Assembly: GCA_020851735.1 (NCBI GenBank)
Contig: JADZCD010000057.1
Coordinates: 50,908-114,907, forward strand
Reading direction: 5' to 3'
DNA from: Phycisphaeraceae bacterium
GTDB lineage: Bacteria > Planctomycetota > Phycisphaerae > Phycisphaerales > Phycisphaeraceae
DNA: 64,000 bases
Position numbers and translations under genes: made by a program. Below, piece after piece: positions 43,970 through 52,808 of the stretch; the stretch's first letter is position 1; the number at the start of each line of letters is the position of its first letter. The notes under the pieces were generated by a model. That model made no database searches and was not told where the DNA came from. It was given only the letters and a program-made list of their open reading frames with translations.

Positions 43970-44563
43970 GTGAGCCTGGAAATTGAAGCCAAAATCGCCG
44001 TGTCCGACCTGGCTGCCGTCGAGCTGCAGCTGCAAAACATCAAAGCCGTGCGCGGTAAGTCCTCCCTGGAGGTCAACACCTTCTTCGACACCTACGACGG
44101 CGCCCTTAAGAGCACCGATCAGGGCCTGCGGATACGCGTCTGCCGTCCGCTGGCCGGGCGCGGCCGCAAGACCGCCACCATCACCCACAAAGGCCCCCGC
44201 GCCCAGGGCATCATCAAGAGTCGCGAAGAGACGGAAGTGGAAATCTCCGATCCCGCCGCCGCCGCGGAACTGCTCGGCCGGTTGGGCTTTGTCAAAGTCT
44301 TCAGCTTCGAAAAACGCCGGTTGTCCTGGACGCTGGACAATTGCCAGGTGGAGCTGGACACCCTGCCCTACTTAGGCCACTTCGTGGAAGTGGAAGGCCC
44401 CACCGAACAGGCCGTGATCTCCGTCCTCGCCCGTCTGTCCCTAAGCAGCGACATGATGGTCCACGCCAGCTACATTTCCATGCTCATGACCTACGCCACC
44501 GAACACCGCCTGTCGAACATGGACATCGTCTTCGACAGCGCCGCCGACGCGCCCGCCCGCTAG
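43970..44563 (+). CDS. CYTH-domain protein (class IV adenylate cyclase / triphosphatase-like)
   Basis: The 197-residue protein begins MSLEIEAKIAV, which has the ExExK signature of the CYTH triphosphate-tunnel family. It continues with NTFFDTYDGALKSTDQGLRIRV, ATITHKGPRAQGIIKSREETEVEI, KRRLSWTLDNCQVELDTLPYLGHFVEVEGP, supplying the expected alternating charged strands. Members bind inorganic triphosphates, ThTP or ATP (CyaB-like cyclases). Which one applies here cannot be told. GTG 43970 is the only start that keeps the ExExK strand at the N-terminus. Confidence 0.85.
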   Translation: MSLEIEAKIAVSDLAAVELQLQNIKAVRGKSSLEVNTFFDTYDGALKSTDQGLRIRVCRPLAGRGRKTATITHKGPRAQGIIKSREETEVEISDPAAAAELLGRLGFVKVFSFEKRRLSWTLDNCQVELDTLPYLGHFVEVEGPTEQAVISVLARLSLSSDMMVHASYISMLMTYATEHRLSNMDIVFDSAADAPAR

Positions 44564-44586
44564 CCGTCCACGTGCCGTCGGTGGCC

Positions 44587-45462
44587 TTAAGCGCTGGGGA
44601 TGCCGCACTGCTTTTTGGCGTAGCCCATTAATCCCGCATACAGCTTCTGCGTAGCTGCCCCCGCCTGCCCGCTGCCGATCGCCCGTCCGTCCACGTGCGT
44701 CACCGCCGCCACCCGCGAGCCCGTGCCCGTGATCATCGCTTCGTCCGCCTCCCGCAACTGAGCGACGCTGAACGTCTTCTCCACCGGCTTTAGTCCCAGC
44801 GCGGGGGCCAACTCCAGCAGAATCGCCCGCGTGATTCCCGGCAGAATCCACTGGTCCGCCGGATGGGTCCACAGCTCCTGGCCGCGGACGATCAGCAGAC
44901 TGGTGCGCGTGCCTTCCGTGACCGTCGCGCCCCGGTGCAGGATGGCTTCGTCGCAGCCGGCCTGTTTGGCTTTGGTGATGGCCAGCACATTGGGCAGCAG
45001 CATCAGCGTCTTTAAATCGCAGCGGCTCCAGCGCTGGTCCTCGACCAGGATGGTCTTGACCGTCGGCACCGGCTGGCGGGCGTCCAGGTCCCACGGCTTG
45101 GCCGGGTAGGCGATGGCCAGCACCGTCGGCGCGGCGTCGGCCCGGAACGGATGCTCGCGCCGGCCCGCGCCGCGGGTGATCTGCCAATACACCAGGGCGT
45201 CGGTCAAAGCATTGCGAGCGATCAGTTCCGCGGAGACCTCATCTAAGCCCTCGGCCGCCCACCGAGCCATCTCGATGCCGGCCAGACTGCGCTTCATGCG
45301 CTCCAGGTGGGGCCCGATCGCCAGCGCCCGGCCGTTGACGAACGCCACCACGTCGTACACACCGTCGGCAAAAAGCGTCCCCCGGTCCTCGATGTCCAAG
45401 TGGGCCTGGCTGCGCGATACGTACTGACCATTAAGGTAAACGACGTATTCCTTCTCTGGCAT
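44587..45462 (-). CDS. Class IV aminotransferase, D-amino-acid transaminase-like
   Basis: The 291-residue PLP enzyme has YVVYLNGQYVSRSQAHLDIEDRGTLFADGVYDVV at the start, YWQITRGAGRREHPF near 95, the likely catalytic Lys in CDLKTLMLLPNVLAITKAKQAG near 145, EAILHRGATVTEGTRTSLLIV and ILPGITRAILLELA near 205. This matches the D-alanine transaminase branch better than the branched-chain branch. The usual EGxxxN is EGTRTS here, so substrate handling may differ. ATG 45462 is chosen over upstream options. D-amino acids for peptidoglycan are a possible use (inference). Confidence 0.87.
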   Translation of the reverse strand: MPEKEYVVYLNGQYVSRSQAHLDIEDRGTLFADGVYDVVAFVNGRALAIGPHLERMKRSLAGIEMARWAAEGLDEVSAELIARNALTDALVYWQITRGAGRREHPFRADAAPTVLAIAYPAKPWDLDARQPVPTVKTILVEDQRWSRCDLKTLMLLPNVLAITKAKQAGCDEAILHRGATVTEGTRTSLLIVRGQELWTHPADQWILPGITRAILLELAPALGLKPVEKTFSVAQLREADEAMITGTGSRVAAVTHVDGRAIGSGQAGAATQKLYAGLMGYAKKQCGIPSA

Positions 45463-45782
45463 GGGCACATAGATTAACAGAAATACCCGCGTTTCCCTGG
45501 CTCGTTCCCGTGCGGGCGTCCAGCCTGGGGACATGGCGTCGGGAAATGCAGCGCCAACCGTCCCAATCAGTGTGCCGATAACGAAGCGCTCAAGCCCGCC
45601 GGGATCCGATTTCCGCCCGCATGCTCTGGAAAACGGCAGGCGAAAATTCTTCCAGAAAAGGCAAAGTGATCATAAGGTTTAACGCTTTTCGCCAATGTGT
45701 CGATAAGGATAATGTCGTCGGAAACGTCCGAAACCATGATCGCCGCGCTGGCCAAAGCCGGTCTCGCCGGGCAACGTCGGCC

Positions 45783-47297
45783 ATGAACAAGCGCACCTTA
45801 GCCCAAGTGCTCGAATGCCCCCGGCTTCCCTCTCTGCCGGCCGTGGCGGTGCAGATCATCGATCTTTGCCGCCAGGACCACGCCGGCGTGGCCGACATCG
45901 GCCAGGTGCTCAGCCACGACCCCGCCCTAAGCGCCAAAGTGCTGCAGACCATCAACAGCTCGCTCTACGGCATGCGCCAGCGCATCAGCTCGGTGGAGCG
46001 TGCCGTGGTCATGCTCGGCTTAAACACCGTCAAGATGCTGTCGCTGGGTTTTGGCCTGCTGCCGATTCTCAAGGACGCCGCTGGCAAGGATTACGATCCC
46101 CTGCCGCTGTTTCGCCGCAGCCTCTATGCCGCCACCGCCGCCCGCACCATCGCCAAGCAGGTGGGCATCGCCGAATACGAGGAGGCGTTCCTGGGCGCTT
46201 TGCTCGAGGACCTGGGCGTCTTCGCGCTCCTGCAATATCTGCATACGCCCTATGTCCAGCTGCTCCAGCAGGCCGGCCCGCGCCACAGCCGCCTGTGCCA
46301 ATTAGAACAGCGCCAGCTGGATCTGGATCATCCCTCGGTGGGGGCCGCCCTGGCGGAAAAATGGCTGTTTCCCCAATGGCTCATCGAAGTCATCCGCAGC
46401 CACGAAGACCCCTCCTCCGCCCCGCCCCCGCGCCGGCCCCTGCTGCAGGCTGTCGCCTTGGGCGCCAAAGTCGCCGACTGCTTCTTGACCCTCGGCGGCC
46501 AAAGCGAAGTGGACGACTATCTCTCCGCGGCCCAGCGCTGGTTTGCCCTCGATCCGAAGGCCAACCAGCAACTGCTGGAAACCACCTACGCCGGTACCCG
46601 GGAATTGTCCCGGTTTTTCGACATTCCCACCGGCGCCGTACGCGGACCGGATGAAATCCTCGTGCAAGCCAACGAACTGCTGTTGCAGTTGTCGCTGAAC
46701 GCTTCCCAGAACGTCAGCGCCCTGCAGGAACGCAACCGCCAGCTCCGCCGGCAAAGCGATACCGATCCCCTGACGGGTCTGGCCAATCGCCGTTTCCTGG
46801 ACGCCTATCTGGATCACCTGTCCCATGTCGGTGATCACAAGCCCGTCAGCCTGATCTTCCTGGACGTCGATCACTTCAAGCAGATCAACGACACCTTCGG
46901 GCATCACGCCGGCGACCAGGTGCTGGTGCAGTTGGCCCGCCTGCTGGAAGAAACAGTTCCGCCCAACGGGCTGGTCAGCCGCTATGGCGGCGAGGAGTTC
47001 CTGCTGGTGATGGCCACCTGCACGTTGGCCTGCGCCGCGGCCCTGGCGGAAAAACTGCGCCTGGCGGTAGCGGCGGCCCCTTTGGCCCAGGCGGGCGATC
47101 GCCCCGTGGCCGTCACCATCAGCCTGGGCGTGGTCTGTGCGGAAAAGGGCCTGACGCCCGACACCGTGCTGGCCTATCTGCAGGCCGCCGACGCCGCCAC
47201 CTACGCCGCTAAAAAACAGGGCCGCAATTGCGTCCGCACGCTGGCGCTGCAGAACCGCCGGACCGATCAGATCCCCTCCCGCTCCGTAGGGGATTAA
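45783..47297 (+). CDS. HDOD-GGDEF diguanylate cyclase
   Basis: The 504-residue protein has an N-terminal HDOD domain, residues about 10-210 (LPSLPAVAVQIIDLCRQDHAGVADIGQVLSHDPALSAKVLQTINSSLYG), a helical link, and a GGDEF domain from about 330 (DPLTGLANRRFLDAYLDHL). The active site is YGGEEF and DVDHFKQINDTFGHHAGDQVL is complete, so it should make cyclic di-GMP. HDOD domains often regulate the output. It has no transmembrane helix. Start ATG 45783 is preferred. Its stop codon overlaps by four bases the stop of ugd on the other strand. Confidence 0.9.
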   Translation: MNKRTLAQVLECPRLPSLPAVAVQIIDLCRQDHAGVADIGQVLSHDPALSAKVLQTINSSLYGMRQRISSVERAVVMLGLNTVKMLSLGFGLLPILKDAAGKDYDPLPLFRRSLYAATAARTIAKQVGIAEYEEAFLGALLEDLGVFALLQYLHTPYVQLLQQAGPRHSRLCQLEQRQLDLDHPSVGAALAEKWLFPQWLIEVIRSHEDPSSAPPPRRPLLQAVALGAKVADCFLTLGGQSEVDDYLSAAQRWFALDPKANQQLLETTYAGTRELSRFFDIPTGAVRGPDEILVQANELLLQLSLNASQNVSALQERNRQLRRQSDTDPLTGLANRRFLDAYLDHLSHVGDHKPVSLIFLDVDHFKQINDTFGHHAGDQVLVQLARLLEETVPPNGLVSRYGGEEFLLVMATCTLACAAALAEKLRLAVAAAPLAQAGDRPVAVTISLGVVCAEKGLTPDTVLAYLQAADAATYAAKKQGRNCVRTLALQNRRTDQIPSRSVGD

Positions 47298-48628
47298 ACC
47301 GCGACAGTCTTGCGGCCCACCGAGTAGTAGGAAAAGCCGTATTCCTCCATCGCCTGCGGGCGATACAGGTTCCGGCCGTCAAAAATCACCGCCTGCTGCA
47401 TCACCCCGCGCATGCGCGGAAAATCCGGGTGCTTAAATTCATCCCAGTCCGTGCAGACAATCAGCCCCTCGGCCCCGGCCAGCGGCGCGTACATGTCCTC
47501 GTGATAGCTGACTTTGTCGCCCAGCACCGCCCGGCATGTGCCGTGCGCCACCGGGTCGTGGGCCGCGATCACCGCCCCGGCCTCCAGGAGCCGCTGCATG
47601 ATCGACAGCGAAGGCGCCTCGCGCACGTCGTCCGTGCCGGGCTTAAACGCGATGCCCCAGACCGCCAGCTTGCAGCCGCGGATCTTCCCCTGATAGTGCG
47701 CCAGAATCTTGGCCGCGAACGCCTCCCGCTGGTTCTGATTCACCTCGTGCACCGCCGCCAGCAGCGGCGTGGGCGTCTGCGACTGCTTGCCCATCGACAC
47801 GCACGCCAGCACGTCCTTGGGAAAACACGATCCGCCGTAGCCTAAGCCCGGATAAAGAAACTGGTTGCCGATCCTCCGATCCGCGCACATGCCCCGCCGC
47901 ACCTGGTCGATGTCCGCGCCGAATGATTCGCACAGCCGGGAAATCTCGTTGATAAAGGAAATCTTCGTCGCCAGCATCGCGTTGGCCGAGTATTTGACCA
48001 TCTCCGCGCTGGCGATGTCCATCAGGTACACCGGATTGCCCTGGCGGACGAACGGCTCGTGCAATTCGCGCAGGCGGTTGCCCGTCCACTCGTCCTGGGC
48101 CCCGATCACCACCCGATCAGGCTTGGTGAAGTCCGCGATGGCCGCCCCTTCCTTCAGAAATTCCGGGTTCGAGGCCGTGCGGAACGGCTTAGCGGTGTGC
48201 CGGGCGATTTCCGCCCACACCTTGGCGCCCGTGCCCACCGGCACCGTGGACTTGACCACCACGATCGGCGGCTCCTTCTCCCGCGCCGGCTGGGCTTCGA
48301 TCGCCTGCCCGACGTCCACCGCAGCGCCCAGCACGTAACGCAAGTCCGCATACCCGTGGCTGTCGCTGGGCGTCCCCACGCAGATGAAAATCACCGTCGC
48401 CTCACGGTACGCCTCCGCCTTGTCCGTGGTGAAGCGCAGCCGCCCTGATTTATGGTTGCGCTGGATCAGCTCCTCCAGCCCCGGCTCGTAAATGGGCGAT
48501 TGGCCCTGGCGCAGCCGCGCGATCTTGTCCGCCGCCACGTCCAGGCAGATCACGTCGTTGCCTGAATTAGCCAGACACGTCCCGGTGACCAACCCCACGT
48601 ATCCGGTTCCAACGATGGTGATTTTCAT
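47294..48628 (-). CDS. ugd: UDP-glucose 6-dehydrogenase
   Basis: The enzyme oxidises UDP-glucose to UDP-glucuronate for surface polysaccharides. The 444-residue protein begins MKITIVGTGYVGLVTGTCLANSGNDV (NAD site), has VVVKSTVPVGTG near 120, SNPEFLKEGAAIADFTKPDRVVIG near 150, MVKYSANAMLATKISFINEI near 205, and the catalytic Cys in LGYGGSCFPKDV near 258, then WGIAFKPGTDDVREAPS near 315. The length is normal. I chose ATG 48628; upstream is a CTTCCGGGGG unit (sense) about 25-45 bp away. It overlaps the GGDEF gene tail to tail. Confidence 0.96.
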   Translation of the reverse strand: MKITIVGTGYVGLVTGTCLANSGNDVICLDVAADKIARLRQGQSPIYEPGLEELIQRNHKSGRLRFTTDKAEAYREATVIFICVGTPSDSHGYADLRYVLGAAVDVGQAIEAQPAREKEPPIVVVKSTVPVGTGAKVWAEIARHTAKPFRTASNPEFLKEGAAIADFTKPDRVVIGAQDEWTGNRLRELHEPFVRQGNPVYLMDIASAEMVKYSANAMLATKISFINEISRLCESFGADIDQVRRGMCADRRIGNQFLYPGLGYGGSCFPKDVLACVSMGKQSQTPTPLLAAVHEVNQNQREAFAAKILAHYQGKIRGCKLAVWGIAFKPGTDDVREAPSLSIMQRLLEAGAVIAAHDPVAHGTCRAVLGDKVSYHEDMYAPLAGAEGLIVCTDWDEFKHPDFPRMRGVMQQAVIFDGRNLYRPQAMEEYGFSYYSVGRKTVAV

Positions 48629-48996
48629 AGCTTGCTTGTCCTTGCCAAATCCCCGCCCCCCCCGGAAGTGGCCTTCCGCAGCCTCCCTTAAAATGCCCCC
48701 GCCAGCGGCGTTGAACACTGCTCCCCCGACCGCCAAACCCGCCCTTGCGTCGGCCGACGGCCCCATCCTCCACACCTAGGTCAATATAACGGCCGAGCCC
48801 ATTCTTTGCGGGTCATCCGCATCGGGTTATTCCGATATTCCTTCTGCCCTGCCGTCCAGCCCGGCTCAGGATAGGCAAGCTCCGTCCCAGCCTTGGGAAA
48901 AGATGTTTCCCCTATCGGCAATTTCCACCCCTTGCTTGTCACCGGCCCTTCATCGTAGGATGCCCCGGTCTTTAGGGGGGCTATGAGGATTAAAGC
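48629..48996. other. Divergent intergenic region between ugd and DUF1207-like gene
   Basis: No gene is supported. One frame of 73 codons (48781-49002, minus) has no recognisable motif and I left it out. A CCCCCGGAAG unit lies next to ugd. Confidence 0.5.
48652..48670 (-). repeat. CCCCCCGGAAG unit upstream of ugd
   Basis: CCCGCCCCCCCCGGAAGTGG, reading ACTTCCGGGGGGGGCGGG in the ugd sense direction, lies 24-42 bp before its start codon. Confidence 0.7.
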
Positions 48997-50178
48997 ATGC
49001 ACTCATTTCTAAATGGTCTTCGTCAGGTACGCTTCGCCACCGTCGGGTTCGCTCTGCTGGTTTTGCTGGCTTTCTCCCAGGTCAACGCCCAGACCGCCGT
49101 GCGGGATGACGCCTTTCTGCGCGGCTACGCAGCCGCCGTGCTGGAACGGGAATTCCAGCTGCAAGCGCCTTCCCTGACCGTGCAAGAAGGCGTCGTCTAC
49201 GTAGCCCCGGCTGACTTAGGCAAGGCCGACCCCAAGGCGGTGCGCACCGCCTTAGGCTCCATCGCGGGCGTGCGCTCCGTGGAATTTGAAGCTTCGCCCC
49301 CGCCCGCCGCTGCCGTGACTCCCGCCGCCGCGCCTGGGGCCGCCGCAGCCGGGCAAGCCAATCCCCCCGCCACCCAACCGACGGAAGAAAAAGCCACCGC
49401 CGAGATTCCCTCCAGCGGTCCGGACCTGTTCCCTCATAAGGACCTTTTCGATCCCCTCTTAGCCGACCCCCGCTGGCCGCACTTCTCCGTCGCTTTCCGC
49501 GCCTACCAGGCGGAAAATGACTTTCACGACATCGGTGCCGTCAGCTTCGGTGAAACGCTGCCCCTTTATCAGGATGACGCTCCCCATGGCCGCTGGGGTG
49601 CGATTCTGCAGGGCTCGGTTTTCGGTATTTTCGATCTGGACTCGGAGTCCGCGGACTTAGTCAACGCCGACTATTGGGTCGGCTTAGGCGGCACGTACCG
49701 CTCCGGGCCCTTCTCCATGCTCGGTCGGGTGTATCACCAAAGCTCGCACTTAGGCGACGAATATCTCCTGCGAACCGGCGTCCCCCGCGTCAACCTCAGC
49801 TACGAAGTGGTGGACATGAAGTTTTCCTACGATCTGTCCAAGGCTTTTCGCGTGTACCTAGGCGGCGGGTACATGTTTGATCAGGAGCCGGACAACATCG
49901 AGCCCCTGCTGACCCAGGTCGGCGTGGAATATCGCAGCCCGACCAAAATCCTCGGCGGCGTGGCCCGCCCCGTCGGCGCCGTGGACGTGCAGATGGCTGA
50001 AATGCACGATTGGGAAGCCAGCCTCTCGACACGCGTGGGTCTGCAGTTTGAAAACCCCAACCGCGACAGCCACGTGATCCAGCTGATGCTCGAATACTAC
50101 ATCGGGCACTCCCCCGACGGACAATTCTTCCAGCGCACCATCCAGTTCATCGGCTTAGGCCTGCACATGTACTTCTAA
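48997..50178 (+). CDS. DUF1207-like outer-membrane protein
   Basis: The 393-residue protein has a signal peptide (VGFALLVLLAFSQVNAQ), an Ala/Pro-rich linker near residues 100-135, and a domain from about 150 with PHFSVAFRAYQAENDFHDIGAVSFGETLPLYQ, WGAILQGSVFGIFDLDSESADLVNADYWVGLGGTYRSGPFSMLGRVYHQSSHLGDEYLLR. This matches what I know of DUF1207, a family of predicted beta-barrel proteins. The C-terminus ends in an aromatic residue (GLHMYF), as in outer-membrane barrels. Function unknown. Single gene. Confidence 0.78.
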   Translation: MHSFLNGLRQVRFATVGFALLVLLAFSQVNAQTAVRDDAFLRGYAAAVLEREFQLQAPSLTVQEGVVYVAPADLGKADPKAVRTALGSIAGVRSVEFEASPPPAAAVTPAAAPGAAAAGQANPPATQPTEEKATAEIPSSGPDLFPHKDLFDPLLADPRWPHFSVAFRAYQAENDFHDIGAVSFGETLPLYQDDAPHGRWGAILQGSVFGIFDLDSESADLVNADYWVGLGGTYRSGPFSMLGRVYHQSSHLGDEYLLRTGVPRVNLSYEVVDMKFSYDLSKAFRVYLGGGYMFDQEPDNIEPLLTQVGVEYRSPTKILGGVARPVGAVDVQMAEMHDWEASLSTRVGLQFENPNRDSHVIQLMLEYYIGHSPDGQFFQRTIQFIGLGLHMYF

Positions 50179-50303
50179 GCCGCGCATCAGCCGCCGCGCC
50201 GAGCCTTAACAGAGCCGGGCTCTATGAGCCCGGTCCGGGCGCACTCTAACCGCCTCCAAAAAACAAGAGTCACGCTCAGGCGACGAGTTTCCCAGGGACT
50301 GAC

Positions 50304-50345
50304 TTGCGGGGGGCGAACTTCCGGATGCTTCACTTCCCGGGGGCC
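50304..50345 (+). repeat. Worn TTCCGGGGG array at the uppS 3' end
   Basis: ACTTGCGGGGGGCGA, ACTTCCGGATG, CTTC, ACTTCCCGGGGGCC. The uppS stop codon (50330-50332) lies inside it; the last residues (PAPGK) come from it. Confidence 0.7.
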
Positions 50346-51154
50346 GGCACGTCGCCGAATTTGCGGGTCCGGTGGGCATAAGCCCGCAGGGCCTTGTGCA
50401 GCTCCTCGACGCTAAACTGCGGCCAGCAGACATCCGTCACATACAGCTCGGCATAGCTGATCTGCCAGAGCAGAAAATTGCTGATGCGCATTTCCGCCGC
50501 CGTGCGAATAAGTAAATCCGGGTCCGGGTGTCCAGCCGTGTAAAGGTGGGCGCTGATCGTCTCTGGCTCGATGTCCCCCGGACGCAATTCACCGCGTTGG
50601 ACTTTTTCGGCGATGGCGCGCACGGCGTCGGTGATCTCCGCCCGGGCCCCGTAGTTGATCGCCAGCGCCAGCGTCAGCCCGGTGTTGCCGGCCGTGTCGC
50701 GCTGGGTGCGGTCGACTTCCTCCAGCACCCGCTTGTCCAATCCCTCCCGGCGGCCCAGGGGCATGAAGCGCACATTGTTTTGCATCATCGTCTGCCGCTC
50801 CGCCGCCAGGAAGCGCAGCAAGAGGTCCATCAGAAAATCCACTTCGCTGCGCGAACGCAGCCAATTTTCCGTGGAAAACGCGTAGAGCGTGAGCATGTCC
50901 AGCCGCAGCGCGGCACATTCGGTGACGATTTGCCGGACGTTGGCCGCCCCCTGTTCGTGCCCGAAGATCCGCGGCTTGCCCTGGGCCCGGGCCCAGCGCC
51001 CGTTGCCGTCCATGATGATCGCCACGTGGCGCGGCAGAGACTCAGCCGTCACCCCCAGCCTGGCCAGGGACTGCTCAAAACCCGGTGCCGCAGCCGCGGC
51101 AGGCGCTTTTTCGCTGTTCTTCTGCGATGCAGTCATCGCTCTTGGCTCGTCCAT
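50330..51154 (-). CDS. uppS: Isoprenyl (undecaprenyl) diphosphate synthase
   Basis: This cis-prenyltransferase makes the C55 lipid carrier for cell-wall and polysaccharide synthesis. The 274-residue protein has HVAIIMDGNGRWARAQGKPRIFGHEQGA near residue 43, LTLYAFSTENWLRSRSEVDFLMDLL near 90, ALAINYGARAEITDAVR near 165 and DLLIRTAAEMRISNFLLWQISYAELY near 215. The usual RTGGE or RTSGE reads RTAAE here, a change in a conserved segment; Arg and Glu are kept. The final PAPGK residues come from a TTCCGGGGG-type repeat. It follows purA on the same strand after 35 bp, so they probably share a transcript. Confidence 0.94.
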   Translation of the reverse strand: MDEPRAMTASQKNSEKAPAAAAAPGFEQSLARLGVTAESLPRHVAIIMDGNGRWARAQGKPRIFGHEQGAANVRQIVTECAALRLDMLTLYAFSTENWLRSRSEVDFLMDLLLRFLAAERQTMMQNNVRFMPLGRREGLDKRVLEEVDRTQRDTAGNTGLTLALAINYGARAEITDAVRAIAEKVQRGELRPGDIEPETISAHLYTAGHPDPDLLIRTAAEMRISNFLLWQISYAELYVTDVCWPQFSVEELHKALRAYAHRTRKFGDVPAPGK

Positions 51155-51189
51155 GGTTCAGGCCGCTGGTTGGCGACGCCCAAGCTCGC

Positions 51190-52650
51190 TTAACGCCACA
51201 GAATCTGGTCCCGGCGACGTCCGACGCATCCGATGACCACCGGCACGCCCGTGTATTCCTCGATCAACTTCAAGTAGCGCCGGGCCGCCGCCGGCAGGTC
51301 CGCCTGCGATCGGCACTGATCCACCGGCCCGCCGAATCCTTCCATTTCCTGATACACCGGTTCCACCTGCGCCAGCACGTTGGCGTCGGCTGGAAAAGCC
51401 TTTAATTCCTGGCCTTGCCAGCGATACCCCACGCACACCTTCAGCTTCGGCAAACTGGCCAGCACCGACAGCCCCGTGCACGCCAACGCCGTGATGCCGC
51501 TGATCTTGGCCGCATAGCGCACCGCCAGCAGATCCAGCCAGCCGCAGCGACGCGGCCGACCCGTCGTCGTGCCGTATTCATTGCCGGTCTTGCGGATCTG
51601 TTCGCCCAGATCGTCCTTCAGCTCCGTGGGCATCGGCCCGCCGCCCACCCGGCTGGTGTAAACCTTGACGACCCCGATGATCGTCCCCACCTTGCCGCCG
51701 GGCATGGCCGCCCCGGCATAAATCCCCAGCGACGAACAGTTGCTGGAGGTCACAAACGGATACGTACCGTGATCCACGTCCAGCAGGCAGGCGTTGGCCC
51801 CTTCAAAAAGTATCCGCCGCCCGCCCTCCATCGCGCTGTGCAGCAGTTCCGTGGTGTCGCAGATGTGTTCCCGCAGCGTGCGGCCGTGCTCGGCGAATTC
51901 CGCGTAGAGCTTGGCCGCGTCGAAGGGTTCAAAAGCTTCGCCCACCGCCTGCGCCAACGCTCCTAACATCACATTCTTCACGCTGACGATGTGCCCCAGC
52001 TTTTTGTGCAGTTCCTCGCCGGTCAATAAATCCCCCATGCGCAGGGCTGTGCCGCGCTGCGCCTTGTCCGCATAGCACGGCCCGATGCCTCGCCCCGTGG
52101 TGCCGATCATCTGTTCCCCCCCGCGATCCGCCCCCAAAGCCTTTTCCATCAGCTTGTCCTGCAGCTTGTGGTACGGCAGCACCACGTGAGCCCGGTCGCT
52201 GATCTTCAAGTTCGCGCCCACCGCCACGCCCCGTTCCCGCAGCCCGGTCATCTCCTGGCGGATCGCCGCCGGATCCACCACCACGCCGTTAGCCACCACG
52301 TTCACCGCCTTGGGATTGAGGATCCCCGACGGCACTAAGTGCAAAGCGAATTTCTGATCACCGATCTGCACCGTGTGACCCGCGTTCGCCCCGCCGTTGT
52401 AACGCACCACCAGGTCGTAGTTTTCCGTCAGCACGTCGACAATTTGGCCTTTGCCTTCGTCCCCCCATTGCAGGCCGATGATCGCCCCATGCCCCTGCTG
52501 CGTCAGCTTCCGGGCCGCCGAGGCTCCGTCAGCGACACCCACCGCTGTATTGCTGGCGGTATTACTTCCGGGGCTGCTTCCGGGGGCGGGGGCGCTTCCG
52601 GGGGGGCGGGTTGAAGGCGCGGTTTGACCCTTGCTTGTTTTGGTCATCAT
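51190..52650 (-). CDS. purA: Adenylosuccinate synthetase with a repeat-built N-terminal extension
   Basis: PurA commits IMP to AMP synthesis using GTP and aspartate. The 486-residue protein has the family start GHGAIIGLQWGDEGKGQIVD only at residue 53, then YNGGANAGHTV, GRGIGPCYADKAQRGTALRM, EGANACLLDVDHGTYPFVTSSNC, and TTGRPRRCGWLDLLAVRYA. The core is normal. The first 52 residues are extra, low-complexity, and partly encoded by a CCCCCGGAAG array at 52563-52611 (PPGSAPAPGSSPGS). Translation from ATG 52650 or 52647 is supported by GGAAG upstream, so the extension is likely translated. uppS lies downstream. Confidence 0.95.
   Translation of the reverse strand: MMTKTSKGQTAPSTRPPGSAPAPGSSPGSNTASNTAVGVADGASAARKLTQQGHGAIIGLQWGDEGKGQIVDVLTENYDLVVRYNGGANAGHTVQIGDQKFALHLVPSGILNPKAVNVVANGVVVDPAAIRQEMTGLRERGVAVGANLKISDRAHVVLPYHKLQDKLMEKALGADRGGEQMIGTTGRGIGPCYADKAQRGTALRMGDLLTGEELHKKLGHIVSVKNVMLGALAQAVGEAFEPFDAAKLYAEFAEHGRTLREHICDTTELLHSAMEGGRRILFEGANACLLDVDHGTYPFVTSSNCSSLGIYAGAAMPGGKVGTIIGVVKVYTSRVGGGPMPTELKDDLGEQIRKTGNEYGTTTGRPRRCGWLDLLAVRYAAKISGITALACTGLSVLASLPKLKVCVGYRWQGQELKAFPADANVLAQVEPVYQEMEGFGGPVDQCRSQADLPAAARRYLKLIEEYTGVPVVIGCVGRRRDQILWR
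52563..52611 (+). repeat. TTCCGGGGG array in the purA N-terminal extension
   Basis: ACTTCCGGGGCT, GCTTCCGGGGGCGGGGGC and GCTTCCGGGGGGGCGGG. Encodes Pro/Gly/Ser on the purA strand. Confidence 0.85.
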
Positions 52651-52808
52651 TTTGCTTCCGTTGCCTGGAAATTATCGCCGGACAGCCCTGCCATCCCGGT
52701 CGGGCCACAAACCTAACCACTATATCACACCTGCCAGCCCCACGGAAGGCTCATCCCACCCCCCGATTTGGGGGGTAAGAGCGGCGTCTGGCCACCTTTG
52801 GTCGCCCT

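Noticed and set aside
48781..49002. 73-codon frame between ugd and the DUF1207-like gene
   Set aside because: No motif, and it covers the expected promoter region of the next gene.
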